DNA from: Streptomyces tuirus
GTDB taxonomy: Bacteria > Actinomycetota > Actinomycetes > Streptomycetales > Streptomycetaceae
Reading direction: 5' to 3'
DNA length: 64,000 nt
Assembly (NCBI RefSeq): GCF_014701095.1
Contig: NZ_AP023439.1
Coordinates: 5,134,001 to 5,198,000 of the forward strand
Positions 54,098-62,301 of this stretch are shown in pieces (the first letter of the stretch is position 1; each line of letters begins with the position of its first letter). The translations under genes were made by a program, and so were the position numbers. The notes beneath the pieces were generated by a model that made no database searches, was not told the origin of the DNA, and was given only the letters and a program-made list of their open reading frames with translations.

Positions 54098-55012
54098 ATG
54101 ACGTATGACGCACGACTCGCGCTGCTGTCCGCAGCGCTGCAAGCCGCCGCCCGCGGCTGGTACGTTCACCCGCTCCGGCCCGGCGCCAAAGGCTCCGCGC
54201 TGCACGGCGAACGCACCTGCCCCCACACCGGCGAGTGCGCCGGCGGACACGTGAAGTGGGAACAGCGCGCCACCACCGACCCGGACCGGATCCGTCAGGC
54301 ATGGGCCGCGGGTGCGTTCAACGTCGGCATCGCCACCGGGCCCTCCGGCCTGGTCGTCGTCGACCTGGACGTGCCCAAGGAGAAGAGCGGGAAGGGCAGT
54401 TCGGGCGCGCCTGACGGCGCGACGTCCTTTGCGGCGCTCTGCGAGCGCGCCGGACAGCCCATCCCCCTCACGTACACGGTGCGGACGCCCAGCGGCGGAC
54501 TGCACCTGTACTACGGCATGCCGTCGGACGTCCGGCTGTTCAACACCGCCCGTACCGTGGCGCCGAACGTGGACACCCGGGCGTGGGGCGGGAACATCGT
54601 CGCCGCGGGCAGCACCACCTCTCAGGGCGCCTACGAGGTCATCAACGGTGCCCCGGTGGCCACGCTGCCCGCCTGGCTTCGGACCCTGCTACAGACTCCG
54701 GCCGTGCCCGGCCGGGCGCCCGCTCCACTGCTCATCCCGGGCCAGGCCACCCGCCGCGCCGAGGTGGCCCTGGAACGCGAGACCGCCGCCGTCACCGGCA
54801 CCTCGGAGGGCGGGCGCAACAACCGGCTGTTGGCGGGCGCCCGTGCCATGGGGCGCTTCGTGGCCTGGGGTGAGATCACCCGGGAGGTGGTCGAGACGGC
54901 TTTTCAGGCGGCCGGCGAGGCGGCCGGACTGTCGGCGGGCGAGTGCCGGACCACCATTCACAGCGCCCTGGACTGGTCGATCCGCACCTGCCGACCGAGG
55001 GAGACCGCATGA
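54098..55012 (+). CDS. Bifunctional DNA primase/polymerase (prim-pol) replication protein
   Basis: A 304-aa protein of the archaeo-eukaryotic primase (prim-pol) family. GWYVHPLRPGAKGS, a Cys/His pair CPHTGEC, the catalytic DLD (Asp89, Asp91) in GLVVVDLDVP, and VRTPSGGLHLYY are the usual motifs. It probably primes element replication together with the downstream ATPase. The ATG at 54098 is preceded by CCGGAGACC. It is coupled by ATGA to the next gene. Confidence 0.92.
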   Translation: MTYDARLALLSAALQAAARGWYVHPLRPGAKGSALHGERTCPHTGECAGGHVKWEQRATTDPDRIRQAWAAGAFNVGIATGPSGLVVVDLDVPKEKSGKGSSGAPDGATSFAALCERAGQPIPLTYTVRTPSGGLHLYYGMPSDVRLFNTARTVAPNVDTRAWGGNIVAAGSTTSQGAYEVINGAPVATLPAWLRTLLQTPAVPGRAPAPLLIPGQATRRAEVALERETAAVTGTSEGGRNNRLLAGARAMGRFVAWGEITREVVETAFQAAGEAAGLSAGECRTTIHSALDWSIRTCRPRETA

Positions 55013-55350
55013 GCCCCTGCCGCGGCCCTGAAAAGCCGTTCCGGCTCACGTCCGGCCGTACGCGCCTGTCTCTGGTCACCCCGGACGTCAGCCGTGGCAC
55101 GAAGGACGACGGCCGCCAGGCCGTCCCTTCAGCCCTTCCCCCCGAACCGCCCGTGACCCACACGACCGGCATGCAGCCCGGCTTGCAGATCCGCATGACC
55201 GGAGGACCCGTCGCGGACTGGCTGTGCGCCTGCGGTCACCACGAACGCGCCCGCGGAAAACGCGCCGTCATCGAACTGACCACCCGCGCCCGCGTCGGGC
55301 ACTGCCCCCACCAGACCACCCCTCACACAGAAGGGAGGAGCGCCGTATGA
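55009..55350 (+). CDS. Small Cys/His protein in the AICE replication operon
   Basis: A 113-aa protein. A disordered N-terminal half is followed by GGPVADWLCACGHHERARGKRAVIELTTRARVGHCPH, a probable zinc-binding motif (CxCxHH and HCxH). It overlaps the prim-pol by ATGA and the helicase by 4 nt. It may assist replication; the family is unknown. Confidence 0.75.
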   Translation: MSPCRGPEKPFRLTSGRTRLSLVTPDVSRGTKDDGRQAVPSALPPEPPVTHTTGMQPGLQIRMTGGPVADWLCACGHHERARGKRAVIELTTRARVGHCPHQTTPHTEGRSAV

Positions 55351-56597
55351 CCAGCACCGAGGCGCCCGCACCGACCATCGACGGCGCGGCCCTGCTCGAT
55401 GAGGTCGAAGCGTTCCACCGCCGCTTCAACGTCTTCCCCACTGAGGGCGCCTACGTGGCCGTGGCCCTGTGGGACGCCCACGCGCACCTGCTGGACTGCT
55501 TCGACTCCACCCCGCGCCTGGCGTTCCTGTCTCCGGAGCCGGGGTCGGGGAAGTCGCGGGCGCTGGAGATCGTGGAAACCCTGGTCCCGCACCCCATGGT
55601 GGCCGTCAACGCGTCCGCCGCCGCCCTGTTCCGTGCCGTCTCCGGCACGGAGGGACGGCCCACGATCCTCTTCGATGAGATCGACACCGTGTTCGGCCCC
55701 AAGGCCAACGACAACGAGGAACTCCGCGGCTTCCTCAACGCAGGCCACCGACGCTCCGGGGTCACCTACCGGTGCGTGGGCGACGGCTCCAGCCAGAGCG
55801 TGCAGCCCTTCCCCTCGTACTGCGCGGTCGCCATGGCCGGACTCGGCTCGCTGCCCGACACGATCCTGACCCGCTCAGTCATCGTCCGCATGCGCCGGCG
55901 GGCCAGGAACGAGCACGTGGAACCGTTTAGGCAGCGACTCCACGAGAAGGGAGGGCACGCGCTGCGCGACCGGCTAGGGAAGTGGGCCGACAGCGTTCGC
56001 AAGGCCGTCGAAGGTTCCTGGCCTGCCATGCCGGAGGGCATCACCGACCGGCCCGCGGACGTGTGGGAACCCCTGCTCGCCGTCGCGGACGCGGCCGGCG
56101 GGATGTGGCCCAGGCGGGCCCGCGCCGCCTGTGTCGAGCTGGTCGCCGCTGCCGCCCAGGACGACGAAGCCTCCCTTGGAATCCGGCTGTTGATCGACCT
56201 GCGCGACACCGTGTTCTGCGGCATCGACCGCATGCCCACGGCCGCCATCCTGGAGTGCCTGACCGCCATGGACGACGCACCGTGGGTCGACATGGGCGGC
56301 AAGCCGCTGACGCCGCGCGGACTGTCCCGTCTGCTCAGTGGCTACGTCACCGGAGCCAACAAGCCCATTAAGGCACGCCCGATCCGCACGGCCGCCGGCA
56401 CGGTGCCGCGCGGCTACTACGCCGAGGATCTCGCGGACGCGTGGGCCCGCTACTGTCCCCCGCCCCCTCCAAAGTCCGCTACATCCGCTACATCTGCTAC
56501 ACCGCAGGTCAGCGGCGGTGAATCTGTAGCAGAAAGGCTCCCTGGAATCTGCTACACGGCCACCGAAACCGCTACACCGGACGCTCGGACAGCCTGA
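55347..56597 (+). CDS. DUF3631-type replicative ATPase/helicase
   Basis: A 416-aa ATPase. Walker A is PEPGSGKSRALEI (about 63-75) and Walker B is TILFDEIDTVFG; a DUF3631-like C-terminal part follows (DRPADVWEPLLAVADAAGG, LLIDLRDTVF). It completes the prim-pol/helicase replication module typical of one AICE class. The last about 45 codons include SATSATSATPQ, encoded by 9-bp repeats that belong to the iteron array. The start overlaps the preceding gene (ATGA). Confidence 0.85.
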   Translation: MTSTEAPAPTIDGAALLDEVEAFHRRFNVFPTEGAYVAVALWDAHAHLLDCFDSTPRLAFLSPEPGSGKSRALEIVETLVPHPMVAVNASAAALFRAVSGTEGRPTILFDEIDTVFGPKANDNEELRGFLNAGHRRSGVTYRCVGDGSSQSVQPFPSYCAVAMAGLGSLPDTILTRSVIVRMRRRARNEHVEPFRQRLHEKGGHALRDRLGKWADSVRKAVEGSWPAMPEGITDRPADVWEPLLAVADAAGGMWPRRARAACVELVAAAAQDDEASLGIRLLIDLRDTVFCGIDRMPTAAILECLTAMDDAPWVDMGGKPLTPRGLSRLLSGYVTGANKPIKARPIRTAAGTVPRGYYAEDLADAWARYCPPPPPKSATSATSATPQVSGGESVAERLPGICYTATETATPDARTA

Positions 56598-56777
56598 TCG
56601 GCGCGAGCGCGTAAGACCGAACTGACCACCATCAGCCGCTACACCGCCCTCCCGGGCCGCTGAATCCGCTGTGCCCCCGGGAGGGCGGGTGCAGTGGGTC
56701 TATCTGCTACACGCTACCTATCTGCTACAGAAAACAGGCCCCTGACCTGCGATGTAGCGGATGTAGCGGATGTAGCG
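56477..56777. repeat. Iteron-like GCTACA/TGTAGC repeat array, candidate replication origin
   Basis: Three 9-bp-spaced copies of CCGCTACAT lie at 56477-56501. Single GCTACA copies in direct or inverted orientation follow at about 56527, 56551, 56570, 56637, 56706 and 56723. Three perfect inverted 9-bp copies (GATGTAGCG) lie at 56751-56777. The array begins inside the helicase 3' end and fills the 226-bp gap before xis. This is the expected place for the element's oriV. Confidence 0.6.
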
Positions 56778-56823
56778 GATCTGGGGGAAGGGAGGCGTAG
56801 CGATCCGCGACAGGAGTGACGCC

Positions 56824-57015
56824 GTGGCCAGGCCTCGCGACGAAATGCTCACCATCCCGCAGGTGATCGAAGAGATCGGAATTCCTCGGGCGACGTTCTA
56901 CCGTTGGCGCGCCTGTAAGAAGGGCCCGAAGTCCATCAAACTCCCGAACGGCTCCGTAAGAATCCGTCGTTCCGAACTCGATCGCTGGCTGACCTCACTG
57001 GAGGAAGCCGCGTGA
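56824..57015 (+). CDS. xis: Excisionase (MerR-like HTH, Xis)
   Basis: A 63-aa protein with a single winged-helix HTH_17 domain (MLTIPQVIEEIGIPRATFYRWRACKKGPKSIKLPNGSVRI). It overlaps the int start by 4 nt (GTGA). In pSAM2-like elements Xis directs Int to excise the element. The GTG start at 56824 follows GACAGGAGTGAC. Confidence 0.9.
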   Translation: MARPRDEMLTIPQVIEEIGIPRATFYRWRACKKGPKSIKLPNGSVRIRRSELDRWLTSLEEAA

Positions 57016-58502
57016 CGAGCAACAACAACTTGGGGGCCGGGCGGCAAAACCGTCCGGCTTCCGAGGGGTTTTCCTTCGATGTTCGCCTATGGAACGTGAC
57101 AAAGGTGAACAGTAAAACCCGGCCGTACCAACTGCGTTGGAAGGTCGGTGGCAAAGTCAGTAGCGCCACGTTTGCCACCGCCACGCTTGCCGATGGACGC
57201 CGATCTGAACTCCGGCAAGCCATGCGCAAAGGGGAAGCTTTTCGGATCACGGATGGACTTCCTGAGTCCGAAGTGCGCGCGGCCGAAGCAGCGGCCATGG
57301 TGCGCAACGATCCGTCATGGTTCGAATTCGTCCGCGAGTACATGGCAGTTCGCTGGCGCACCGCCGCCGCGAAGACGCGCGAGGGGTTGGCTGACAGCCT
57401 CGCCACCGTGGCTCTCGCCATGATGGGGGAGGACTCCAAGGCACCGACGCTGGAGGACGTTCGGCGCACCGTGCGGTGGGCTGTCGTACCGGCGCACAAG
57501 GACGAGGAACCCCCGGAGGAGCTGGAGGCTGCGTACGCCTGGCTCGCGGCGCACTCGCTTCCGCTGTCGGCTCTCACGGACTCCAAGGTCATCCGGGACG
57601 TCCACTATCGGCTGTCCTTCAAACTGGACGACACCCCTGCCGCAGCCGATACGTACAAGCGGAGACGTCGCGGATTCAACACCGCGATGGAGTACGCGAT
57701 TCAAGAGGGCTATCTCGAAGAGAACCCCCTGAACGGCGTGAAGCGATCCACATCCCAAAGGGGCGATGCTGTCGACCCCCGAACCCTGGTGAACGAGCTA
57801 CAGGGAAGGCAACTTCTCACAGCCGTCTCGTACGTGGGATCCGTGCACCGGAACCGCGGGCGTCGACTGGTTGCCTTCTTCGCCTGCATCCTTTACGCCG
57901 CAATGCGTCCGGCTGAAGTCGTCGGGCTCCGGCTGAGTGACTGTCATCTTCCTGAGTCACCTCCGTACGTCGTGAGTCTCGTCAAGGGATTCAGGAAACC
58001 CCGGGCGAAGTGGGGAACGCTGACTCTTCGAGAGACACGGCCCATCTCGGGAAAGAAGTGGACCGATTCGGGGGAGCGCCACGACAGACGCGGGCTGAAG
58101 TCACGAGACCCCGGGGCGGACCGACCGGTGCCCATACCGCCCGTCCTGGTGGCGATCCTTCGAGCCCACATCGCGGAGTTCGGCACGGCCAAGGATGGTC
58201 GGCTCTTCCCGAACGAGCGCGGGGGACTACTCGGGACCTCCAGCTACTGGAGGGTGTGGCAGGAAGCCCGGCCGTTCGCGCTCACCCCGCATAAGGTGGC
58301 GTCCCCTCTGGCTCGCAGGCCCTACGACCTACGGGCCACCTGCATCACGAACTGGCTCCGCGCTGGCCTCCCGGTAGCCGAGGTGGCCCGGCGCGCGGGC
58401 AACTCTCCAGAGGTCATCCACCGCCGCTACGCCGGCGTCATCGACGACAGCGACGAGGCGAACAACAGGAAGATCGAACAGGCAATGGGCTGGGCAGGCT
58501 GA
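57012..58502 (+). CDS. int: Tyrosine integrase of the AICE
   Basis: A 496-aa site-specific recombinase. It has an N-terminal arm-binding/core-binding region (about 20-250) and a catalytic domain with Arg299 (YAAMRPAEVVGL), Arg441 (RPYDLRAT) and Tyr473 (HRRYAGV). The His of HxxR is Tyr (438), common in this group. The second His (usually AGHS) is Asn464. It integrates into tRNA-Arg(CCG) as judged by the flanking 42-bp repeats. An integrase stub at 38812-39170 is its relative. Confidence 0.93.
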   Translation: MTSNNNLGAGRQNRPASEGFSFDVRLWNVTKVNSKTRPYQLRWKVGGKVSSATFATATLADGRRSELRQAMRKGEAFRITDGLPESEVRAAEAAAMVRNDPSWFEFVREYMAVRWRTAAAKTREGLADSLATVALAMMGEDSKAPTLEDVRRTVRWAVVPAHKDEEPPEELEAAYAWLAAHSLPLSALTDSKVIRDVHYRLSFKLDDTPAAADTYKRRRRGFNTAMEYAIQEGYLEENPLNGVKRSTSQRGDAVDPRTLVNELQGRQLLTAVSYVGSVHRNRGRRLVAFFACILYAAMRPAEVVGLRLSDCHLPESPPYVVSLVKGFRKPRAKWGTLTLRETRPISGKKWTDSGERHDRRGLKSRDPGADRPVPIPPVLVAILRAHIAEFGTAKDGRLFPNERGGLLGTSSYWRVWQEARPFALTPHKVASPLARRPYDLRATCITNWLRAGLPVAEVARRAGNSPEVIHRRYAGVIDDSDEANNRKIEQAMGWAG

Positions 58503-58598
58503 GGCCACGGTATGGAGTGGTGAGCTTGGAGGCGGGCCGTGGGGTATCCACGACCATCGGCCCGCCGGCGGCTGCGCGAAGCCTCACCAATGTCACGG

Positions 58599-58796
58599 CT
58601 ACTCAGTCAAGAACTTCCTGAGGGTGAATCCCAGGGTGGCTACTCCGATGAAGGTGGCGCCCCCTGCCCCCAGTGAGGTGTACGCGGGCGCCCCCACGGT
58701 CCAGAGTGCGGCGGTGCTCAGCATTGCGGCGATGAGCGCACCGAGCACGATGACCGCCGCCCAAAGGCTCCGGATCGATGAGTCGTGGCTGGACAA
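58599..58796 (-). CDS. Possible small two-TM protein
   Basis: A 65-aa frame with two hydrophobic segments (LWAAVIVLGALIAAMLSTAAL and GAGGATFIGVATLGFTLR). It sits alone between int and the 59096 gene. Codon bias is acceptable but the short length leaves doubt. No function is known. Confidence 0.45.
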   Translation of the reverse strand: MSSHDSSIRSLWAAVIVLGALIAAMLSTAALWTVGAPAYTSLGAGGATFIGVATLGFTLRKFLTE

Positions 58797-58862
58797 TCTG
58801 TATCAATCCCCTCATCAGCGAATCGCGGCAGCGTCCCGATGAACCGCCCGACGATGTCGCGC

Positions 58863-58897
58863 TTGACTGATGACGATGCTGACAGGGGTAAAACCCC
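58863..58897 (+). promoter_or_regulatory. Possible promoter with GGGGTAAAACCCC palindrome
   Basis: TTGACT (58863-58868) is followed, about 18 nt on, by GGTAAA within the palindrome GGGGTAAAACCCC (58885-58897), extended by TGAC...GTCA. It resembles the operator-promoter layout at 47469-47509 (palindrome centred on TAAAA over the -10). It would drive the 59096 gene. The rest of 58797-59095 shows only CCTTTGTG direct repeats (about 58918 and 58961). Confidence 0.35.
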
Positions 58898-59095
58898 AGG
58901 TCAAAGAGGGTGAATGCCCTTTGTGAAGGAGGCAGACAACCTCAGTACAGGGATTAATTTCCTTTGTGCAGTGGAGGCGTAGCGCTCTTGCTGTAGCCTC
59001 CCGACTGCTGTGGCGGAATCTATAGAAGAGCCGTGAACCCCCTAGTACCCCTGGTATCCCCATACCCCTGTTGCTCCTGCAGGAAGGTAAAAGTC

Positions 59096-59848
59096 GTGCC
59101 GATTGATGAAGTCCGCTCTGAGGCGCTCGGCTTGCTGCAGGGGGCGGCGGACAAGGCGAAGAGGCGGGGGTACATCCCGTTTCCGCCGACATTCGTCATA
59201 GCGCCGGAGGATGCCGATGGGCCTCCGCCCCTGGCGCGGCTGGTCCAAGGCGGGCGTGGAGGCAGGGTGCGACTTCAGCTGTACATGTGCATCACCATGA
59301 TGGCCACGGGTAAGCCTTACGACCTGCGGACACCGCCAAGTCCGAACGGCTGGACGCGGATGCTCGCGCTCGATCGGAAGAAGGGTCCGCGGCGAGTAGC
59401 CAGCAATCTGAAGTGGCTCGCAGACAAGAAGTTCATCGACCTTCAGCCCCAGTGGGGGCGGCCCTCCGCGATCACGCTGCTAAGTGCCACGGGTGACGGA
59501 GGCGAGTACACCCAGCCGCGGGAAGAGGGCCGCTACGTCGGTATGCCAGTCGAGTTCTGGACCCAGGGCTGGGTCTTGGAGCTGTCCCCGACGGCCACGG
59601 CTCTGCTGTTCGTTCTCCGAGAGGCTCTGGGAGGGCACTCGGAACCGCAGTACATCTCCACGACAAGGCGTCAGCGGTACGGACTGTCCTCAGATACGTG
59701 GACAAAGGGTCGCAAAGAACTCGAAGCGCGGGAACTGTTGACCGTCAAGTACGAACCGCAGGGCAGCTTCTACGACTTCACCCGGCTGAGGAACACCTAT
59801 CAGCTCACCTTGGAGCGGCTGAATGACTATCCGCCCTCCTGGAGTTGA
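59096..59848 (+). CDS. AICE-borne protein of unknown function, possible winged-helix/replication-initiator-like
   Basis: A 250-aa soluble protein. LYMCITMMATGKPYDLR, GPRRVASNLKWLADKKFIDL and QRYGLSSDTWTKGRKELEARELLTVK look like paired winged-helix DNA-binding segments, as in replication initiator-like proteins. I do not recognise a family. GTG at 59096 follows AGGAAGG at good spacing. It lies between int and attR, so it is inside the element, and ends in a strong terminator. Confidence 0.72.
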   Translation: MPIDEVRSEALGLLQGAADKAKRRGYIPFPPTFVIAPEDADGPPPLARLVQGGRGGRVRLQLYMCITMMATGKPYDLRTPPSPNGWTRMLALDRKKGPRRVASNLKWLADKKFIDLQPQWGRPSAITLLSATGDGGEYTQPREEGRYVGMPVEFWTQGWVLELSPTATALLFVLREALGGHSEPQYISTTRRQRYGLSSDTWTKGRKELEARELLTVKYEPQGSFYDFTRLRNTYQLTLERLNDYPPSWS

Positions 59849-59901
59849 TCAAGCGGCCTTCGTTCTATCGCAGGTCTATCGCGACCACTGCGAAACAACG
59901 A

Positions 59902-59940
59902 GAAAGAGCGGGAGTCAGTGAGACTGACTCCCGCTCTTTC
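59902..59940 (+). terminator. 18-bp perfect stem terminator at the element's right end
   Basis: GAAAGAGCGGGAGTCAGT (59902-59919) pairs perfectly with ACTGACTCCCGCTCTTTC (59923-59940) around a GAG loop. It ends 51 bp before the attachment site and probably terminates both the 59096 gene and, on the other strand, the tRNA. Confidence 0.85.
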
Positions 59941-59990
59941 ATGTCGGCATCCGCCCTGGTCAGCGCTTGGTTTCTGCTGATCTACGGCGA

Positions 59991-60032
59991 GTGCCCCCGG
60001 CAGGATTCGAACCTGCGCACACGGCTCCGGAG
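59991..60032. mobile_element. Right attachment site of the AICE (inside the intact tRNA)
   Basis: A 42-bp sequence identical to 41760-41801. It covers the tRNA-Arg 3' half, so integration preserved a functional tRNA. Confidence 0.93.
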
Positions 60033-60063
60033 GCCGTTGCTCTATCCCCTGAGCTACGGGGGC
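59992..60063 (-). tRNA. tRNA-Arg (anticodon CCG)
   Basis: A full 72-nt cloverleaf on the minus strand: acceptor GCCCCCG/CGGGGGC with discriminator A, D-arm GCTC-AGGGGATA-GAGC, anticodon arm ACGGC-CTCCGGA-GCCGT (anticodon CCG), T-arm GCAGG-TTCGAAT-CCTGC. CCA is not encoded. It decodes CGG and is the integration target of the AICE. Confidence 0.97.
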
Positions 60064-60226
60064 GTGTTCGTCGCGTTGCTCGCGGCGACGGGTAGAACAC
60101 TACCAGCTCCCTCGGTGTGGTCATGAACGGGTTTCCGCTGCCCGGGACGGGGGTGTGAGTCGCTCGTGCGGGGTGGAAGTGGGGAAAACCCGGACGCGAT
60201 GGCCGGGGTCGACCTACTCTCGAGTT

Positions 60227-60715
60227 GTGCCAGGCGTGTCGGGCCGGGTGCTTGTTGTGGACGACAACAAGGTCATCCGGCAGTTGATCAGGGTCAACCT
60301 CGAGCTGGAGGGGCTGGAGGTCGTGACCGCGGCCGATGGTGCCGAGTGTCTTGATGTCGTTCATCAGGTGCGGCCCGATGTTGTGACCCTCGACGTCGTC
60401 ATGCCGCGGCTTGACGGGCTCAGGACCGCCGCCCGGCTGCGGGCCGATCCCCGTACCCGCGACATGCCCCTCGCCATCGTCAGCGCCTGCGGTCACCCCG
60501 AGATCGAGGCCGGGCTCGAGGTGGGCGTCGACGCCTTCCTCTCCAAACCCTTCGAGCCGGCGGAACTGGTGCGGATGGTGAGCCAGTTGGTCGAGCGGGC
60601 GCGGGGCGGTGGGCGGGAGCGCGGTGGCGGCCCTGACTCCGACGGCGGTGGTGCCCAAGTGGAGGAACCGGTGAAGGGTCAGGGGAAGGAAGTGGATCTT
60701 CCCGCCGTATCGTAG
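60227..60715 (+). CDS. Single-domain response regulator
   Basis: A 162-aa receiver-domain protein without an output domain. VLVVDDNKVI carries the acidic pair, VVTLDVVMPRLDG the phospho-acceptor Asp, AIVSACG the Ser/Thr switch and FLSKPFEPAEL the Lys. A Gly/charged tail follows. No kinase is adjacent. GTG at 60227 or 60236 could be the start. It lies between tRNA-Arg and the ArgS-like gene. Confidence 0.88.
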   Translation: MPGVSGRVLVVDDNKVIRQLIRVNLELEGLEVVTAADGAECLDVVHQVRPDVVTLDVVMPRLDGLRTAARLRADPRTRDMPLAIVSACGHPEIEAGLEVGVDAFLSKPFEPAELVRMVSQLVERARGGGRERGGGPDSDGGGAQVEEPVKGQGKEVDLPAVS

Positions 60716-60828
60716 GCGGGTGGCGTCGGCGCAAGCCCTGAACGAGCACGGGCGGCGTCCATCGGTGCAGGTCTTAACGTCCATTCGCAGCGCCTACCGG
60801 CGCAAGTTCCGAACATGGGTAACCTTCA

Positions 60829-60908
60829 CCGGCCCACCGGCCCACCGGCCCACCGGCCCACCGGCCCACCGGCCCACCGGCCCACCGGCCCACCGGCCCA
60901 CCGGCCCA
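60829..60908 (+). repeat. 8-bp tandem repeat CCCACCGG, about 10 copies
   Basis: A near-perfect 8-bp repeat upstream of the ArgS-like gene. Because 8 is not a multiple of 3, a frame through it gives artificial PTGPPAHR repeats; it is not coding. It may vary between strains. Confidence 0.9.
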
Positions 60909-61013
60909 GCTCCCGACAAGCAGTGGCCCCCTGCACCCAGCGCCGCGTCCACATCCCGGACCGCACCGAAACCGGGTCGCATACCCACCCCCTTCCTCCC
61001 ATACGCTTGTCCC

Positions 61014-62285
61014 GTGACCCCCGTCGAGCTCTCCCGCACCGTGCTGCACGCCGTGCGCCGCGCTGTCGACGAGGGTGAGCTCAGCGTGACCGTGCCGGAG
61101 CGGGCCGTGGTCGCTCCGCCGGGGCCCGGCGGGTGTGGCGACTACGCCACGAACATCGCCCTCCAGCTGGCCGCCGCCGCAGGGCAGCCGCCGCACCGTG
61201 TCGCCGAGATCCTGCGCGCCCGGCTCCTCGACGAGCAGCGGTTCGCCGACGTCGTCGTCACCGGGCCCGGCTTCCTCAACTTCAGCCTGTGCGGCACCGC
61301 CTCCGCCGAGCTCGTCGAGGAGGTCCTGCGGCGCGGGCCGCGCTACGGGCACGCGACGACCGGCGTCAGCGGGACCGCCGTCCGGATCTCGTGCCCGGCA
61401 GAGGTGCGTGCCGTCGTGGTCGCGGACGCCGTGAGCCGGGTGCTGCGCAGCCAGGGCCACTGCGTCCGGGTCGAGTGCGAGGGCCGGCCCGCACCGGAGT
61501 GGCAGTCCGTGCTCGGGGCAGACGTCACCGCCCGAGGGTTGAATATCGCCGACACGTACGCCCGGGTCGAGTGCGAGGGCCGGCCCGCACCTGAGTGGCA
61601 GTCCGTGCTCGACGCGGACGTCACCGCCCAGGCGCCGCGCATCGCCGGCACCGACCTCCGCTGCGAGGGCCGGCCCGCACCTGAGTGGCAGTCCGTGCTC
61701 GACGCGGACGTCACCGCCCAGGCGTCGCGTATCGGCGACACATGCGCCCGCATCGCCGACACGCACGTCCGCATGTCTGACACGTACGTCCGTATCGCCC
61801 CCGTCCCCGCCCCCGCCGACCCCCTGCCCCTCGGCCGGGACGCCGCCCGCTGGGCGCTGCTGCACCCCGCCGGCCACGACCGGCCCCGGATCCCCGGCGA
61901 TCACCTCGTCCAGCGGGAGAGCAATCCCCTCTTCCGTGTCCGGTACGCCCACGCCCGCACCCGGGCCCTCCTGCGCAACGCCGCCGACCTCGGCTTCCAC
62001 CCCGAGCCCGGTCCCGTGAGCGAAGCGGACGCGCTGACCGCCCTGCTCGGCGACCACCCCCGCGTCCTCGCCGCCACCGCCACGCATCACACCCCCGACC
62101 GCCTGGCCCGGCACCTCCTCGCCGTCGCCGATGCCGCGATGCCCCTGCTCCCCGCCGTGCTGCCCCTCGGTGAGGAGAAACCCTCGGCCGCCCACCGTGC
62201 CCGGCTCGCGCTCGCCGAAGCCGCCGGGACGGTGCTGGCCGGCGGCCTGTCCCTGCTCGGCATCGACGCTCCCGACCATCTCTGA
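61014..62285 (+). CDS. ArgS-derived protein lacking the synthetase core (N-terminal plus DALR domains)
   Basis: A 423-aa protein. The N-terminal domain resembles arginyl-tRNA synthetase (YATNIALQLAAAAGQPPHRVAEIL, VVVTGPGFLNFSL). The C-terminal part matches the DALR anticodon-binding domain (LVQRESNPLFRVRYAHARTRALLRNA). No HIGH or KMSKS catalytic motifs occur between them. The middle holds three copies of a 30-32-residue repeat (CEGRPAPEWQSVLxADVTA, at about 61467, 61563 and 61653). It cannot charge tRNA, but may bind tRNA-Arg or act with LysA. argS-lysA neighbours are known in Corynebacterium. Confidence 0.8.
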   Translation: MTPVELSRTVLHAVRRAVDEGELSVTVPERAVVAPPGPGGCGDYATNIALQLAAAAGQPPHRVAEILRARLLDEQRFADVVVTGPGFLNFSLCGTASAELVEEVLRRGPRYGHATTGVSGTAVRISCPAEVRAVVVADAVSRVLRSQGHCVRVECEGRPAPEWQSVLGADVTARGLNIADTYARVECEGRPAPEWQSVLDADVTAQAPRIAGTDLRCEGRPAPEWQSVLDADVTAQASRIGDTCARIADTHVRMSDTYVRIAPVPAPADPLPLGRDAARWALLHPAGHDRPRIPGDHLVQRESNPLFRVRYAHARTRALLRNAADLGFHPEPGPVSEADALTALLGDHPRVLAATATHHTPDRLARHLLAVADAAMPLLPAVLPLGEEKPSAAHRARLALAEAAGTVLAGGLSLLGIDAPDHL

Positions 62286-62301
62286 GAGACACGAACAGAT
62301 C

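Larger units (their letters stand above)
41760..60032. mobile_element. Integrated actinomycete integrative and conjugative element (AICE), about 18.2 kb
   Basis: Between the 42-bp direct repeats lie all AICE modules: regulation (GntR 45060, HD 45523, NUDIX 46077, XRE 46555), transfer (FtsK-like Tra 51025, DUF2637 and other Spd-like proteins), replication (SSB 53577, prim-pol 54098, helicase 55347, iteron-like repeats) and Xis/Int at 56824-58502. Cargo sits next to the left end. The order resembles the pSAM2/SLP1 class, but the replication genes are of the prim-pol type. From memory, S. coelicolor carries a related element (AICESco5349) near lysA. Confidence 0.9.

Noticed and set aside
59960..60784. 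Minus-strand frame containing GSNPAGGT
   Set aside because: It reads through tRNA-Arg and antisense to the response regulator; not coding.
60720..61013. N-terminal extension of the ArgS-like protein
   Set aside because: It passes through the 8-bp tandem repeat (PTGPPAHR units). The conserved domain starts at GTG 61014.
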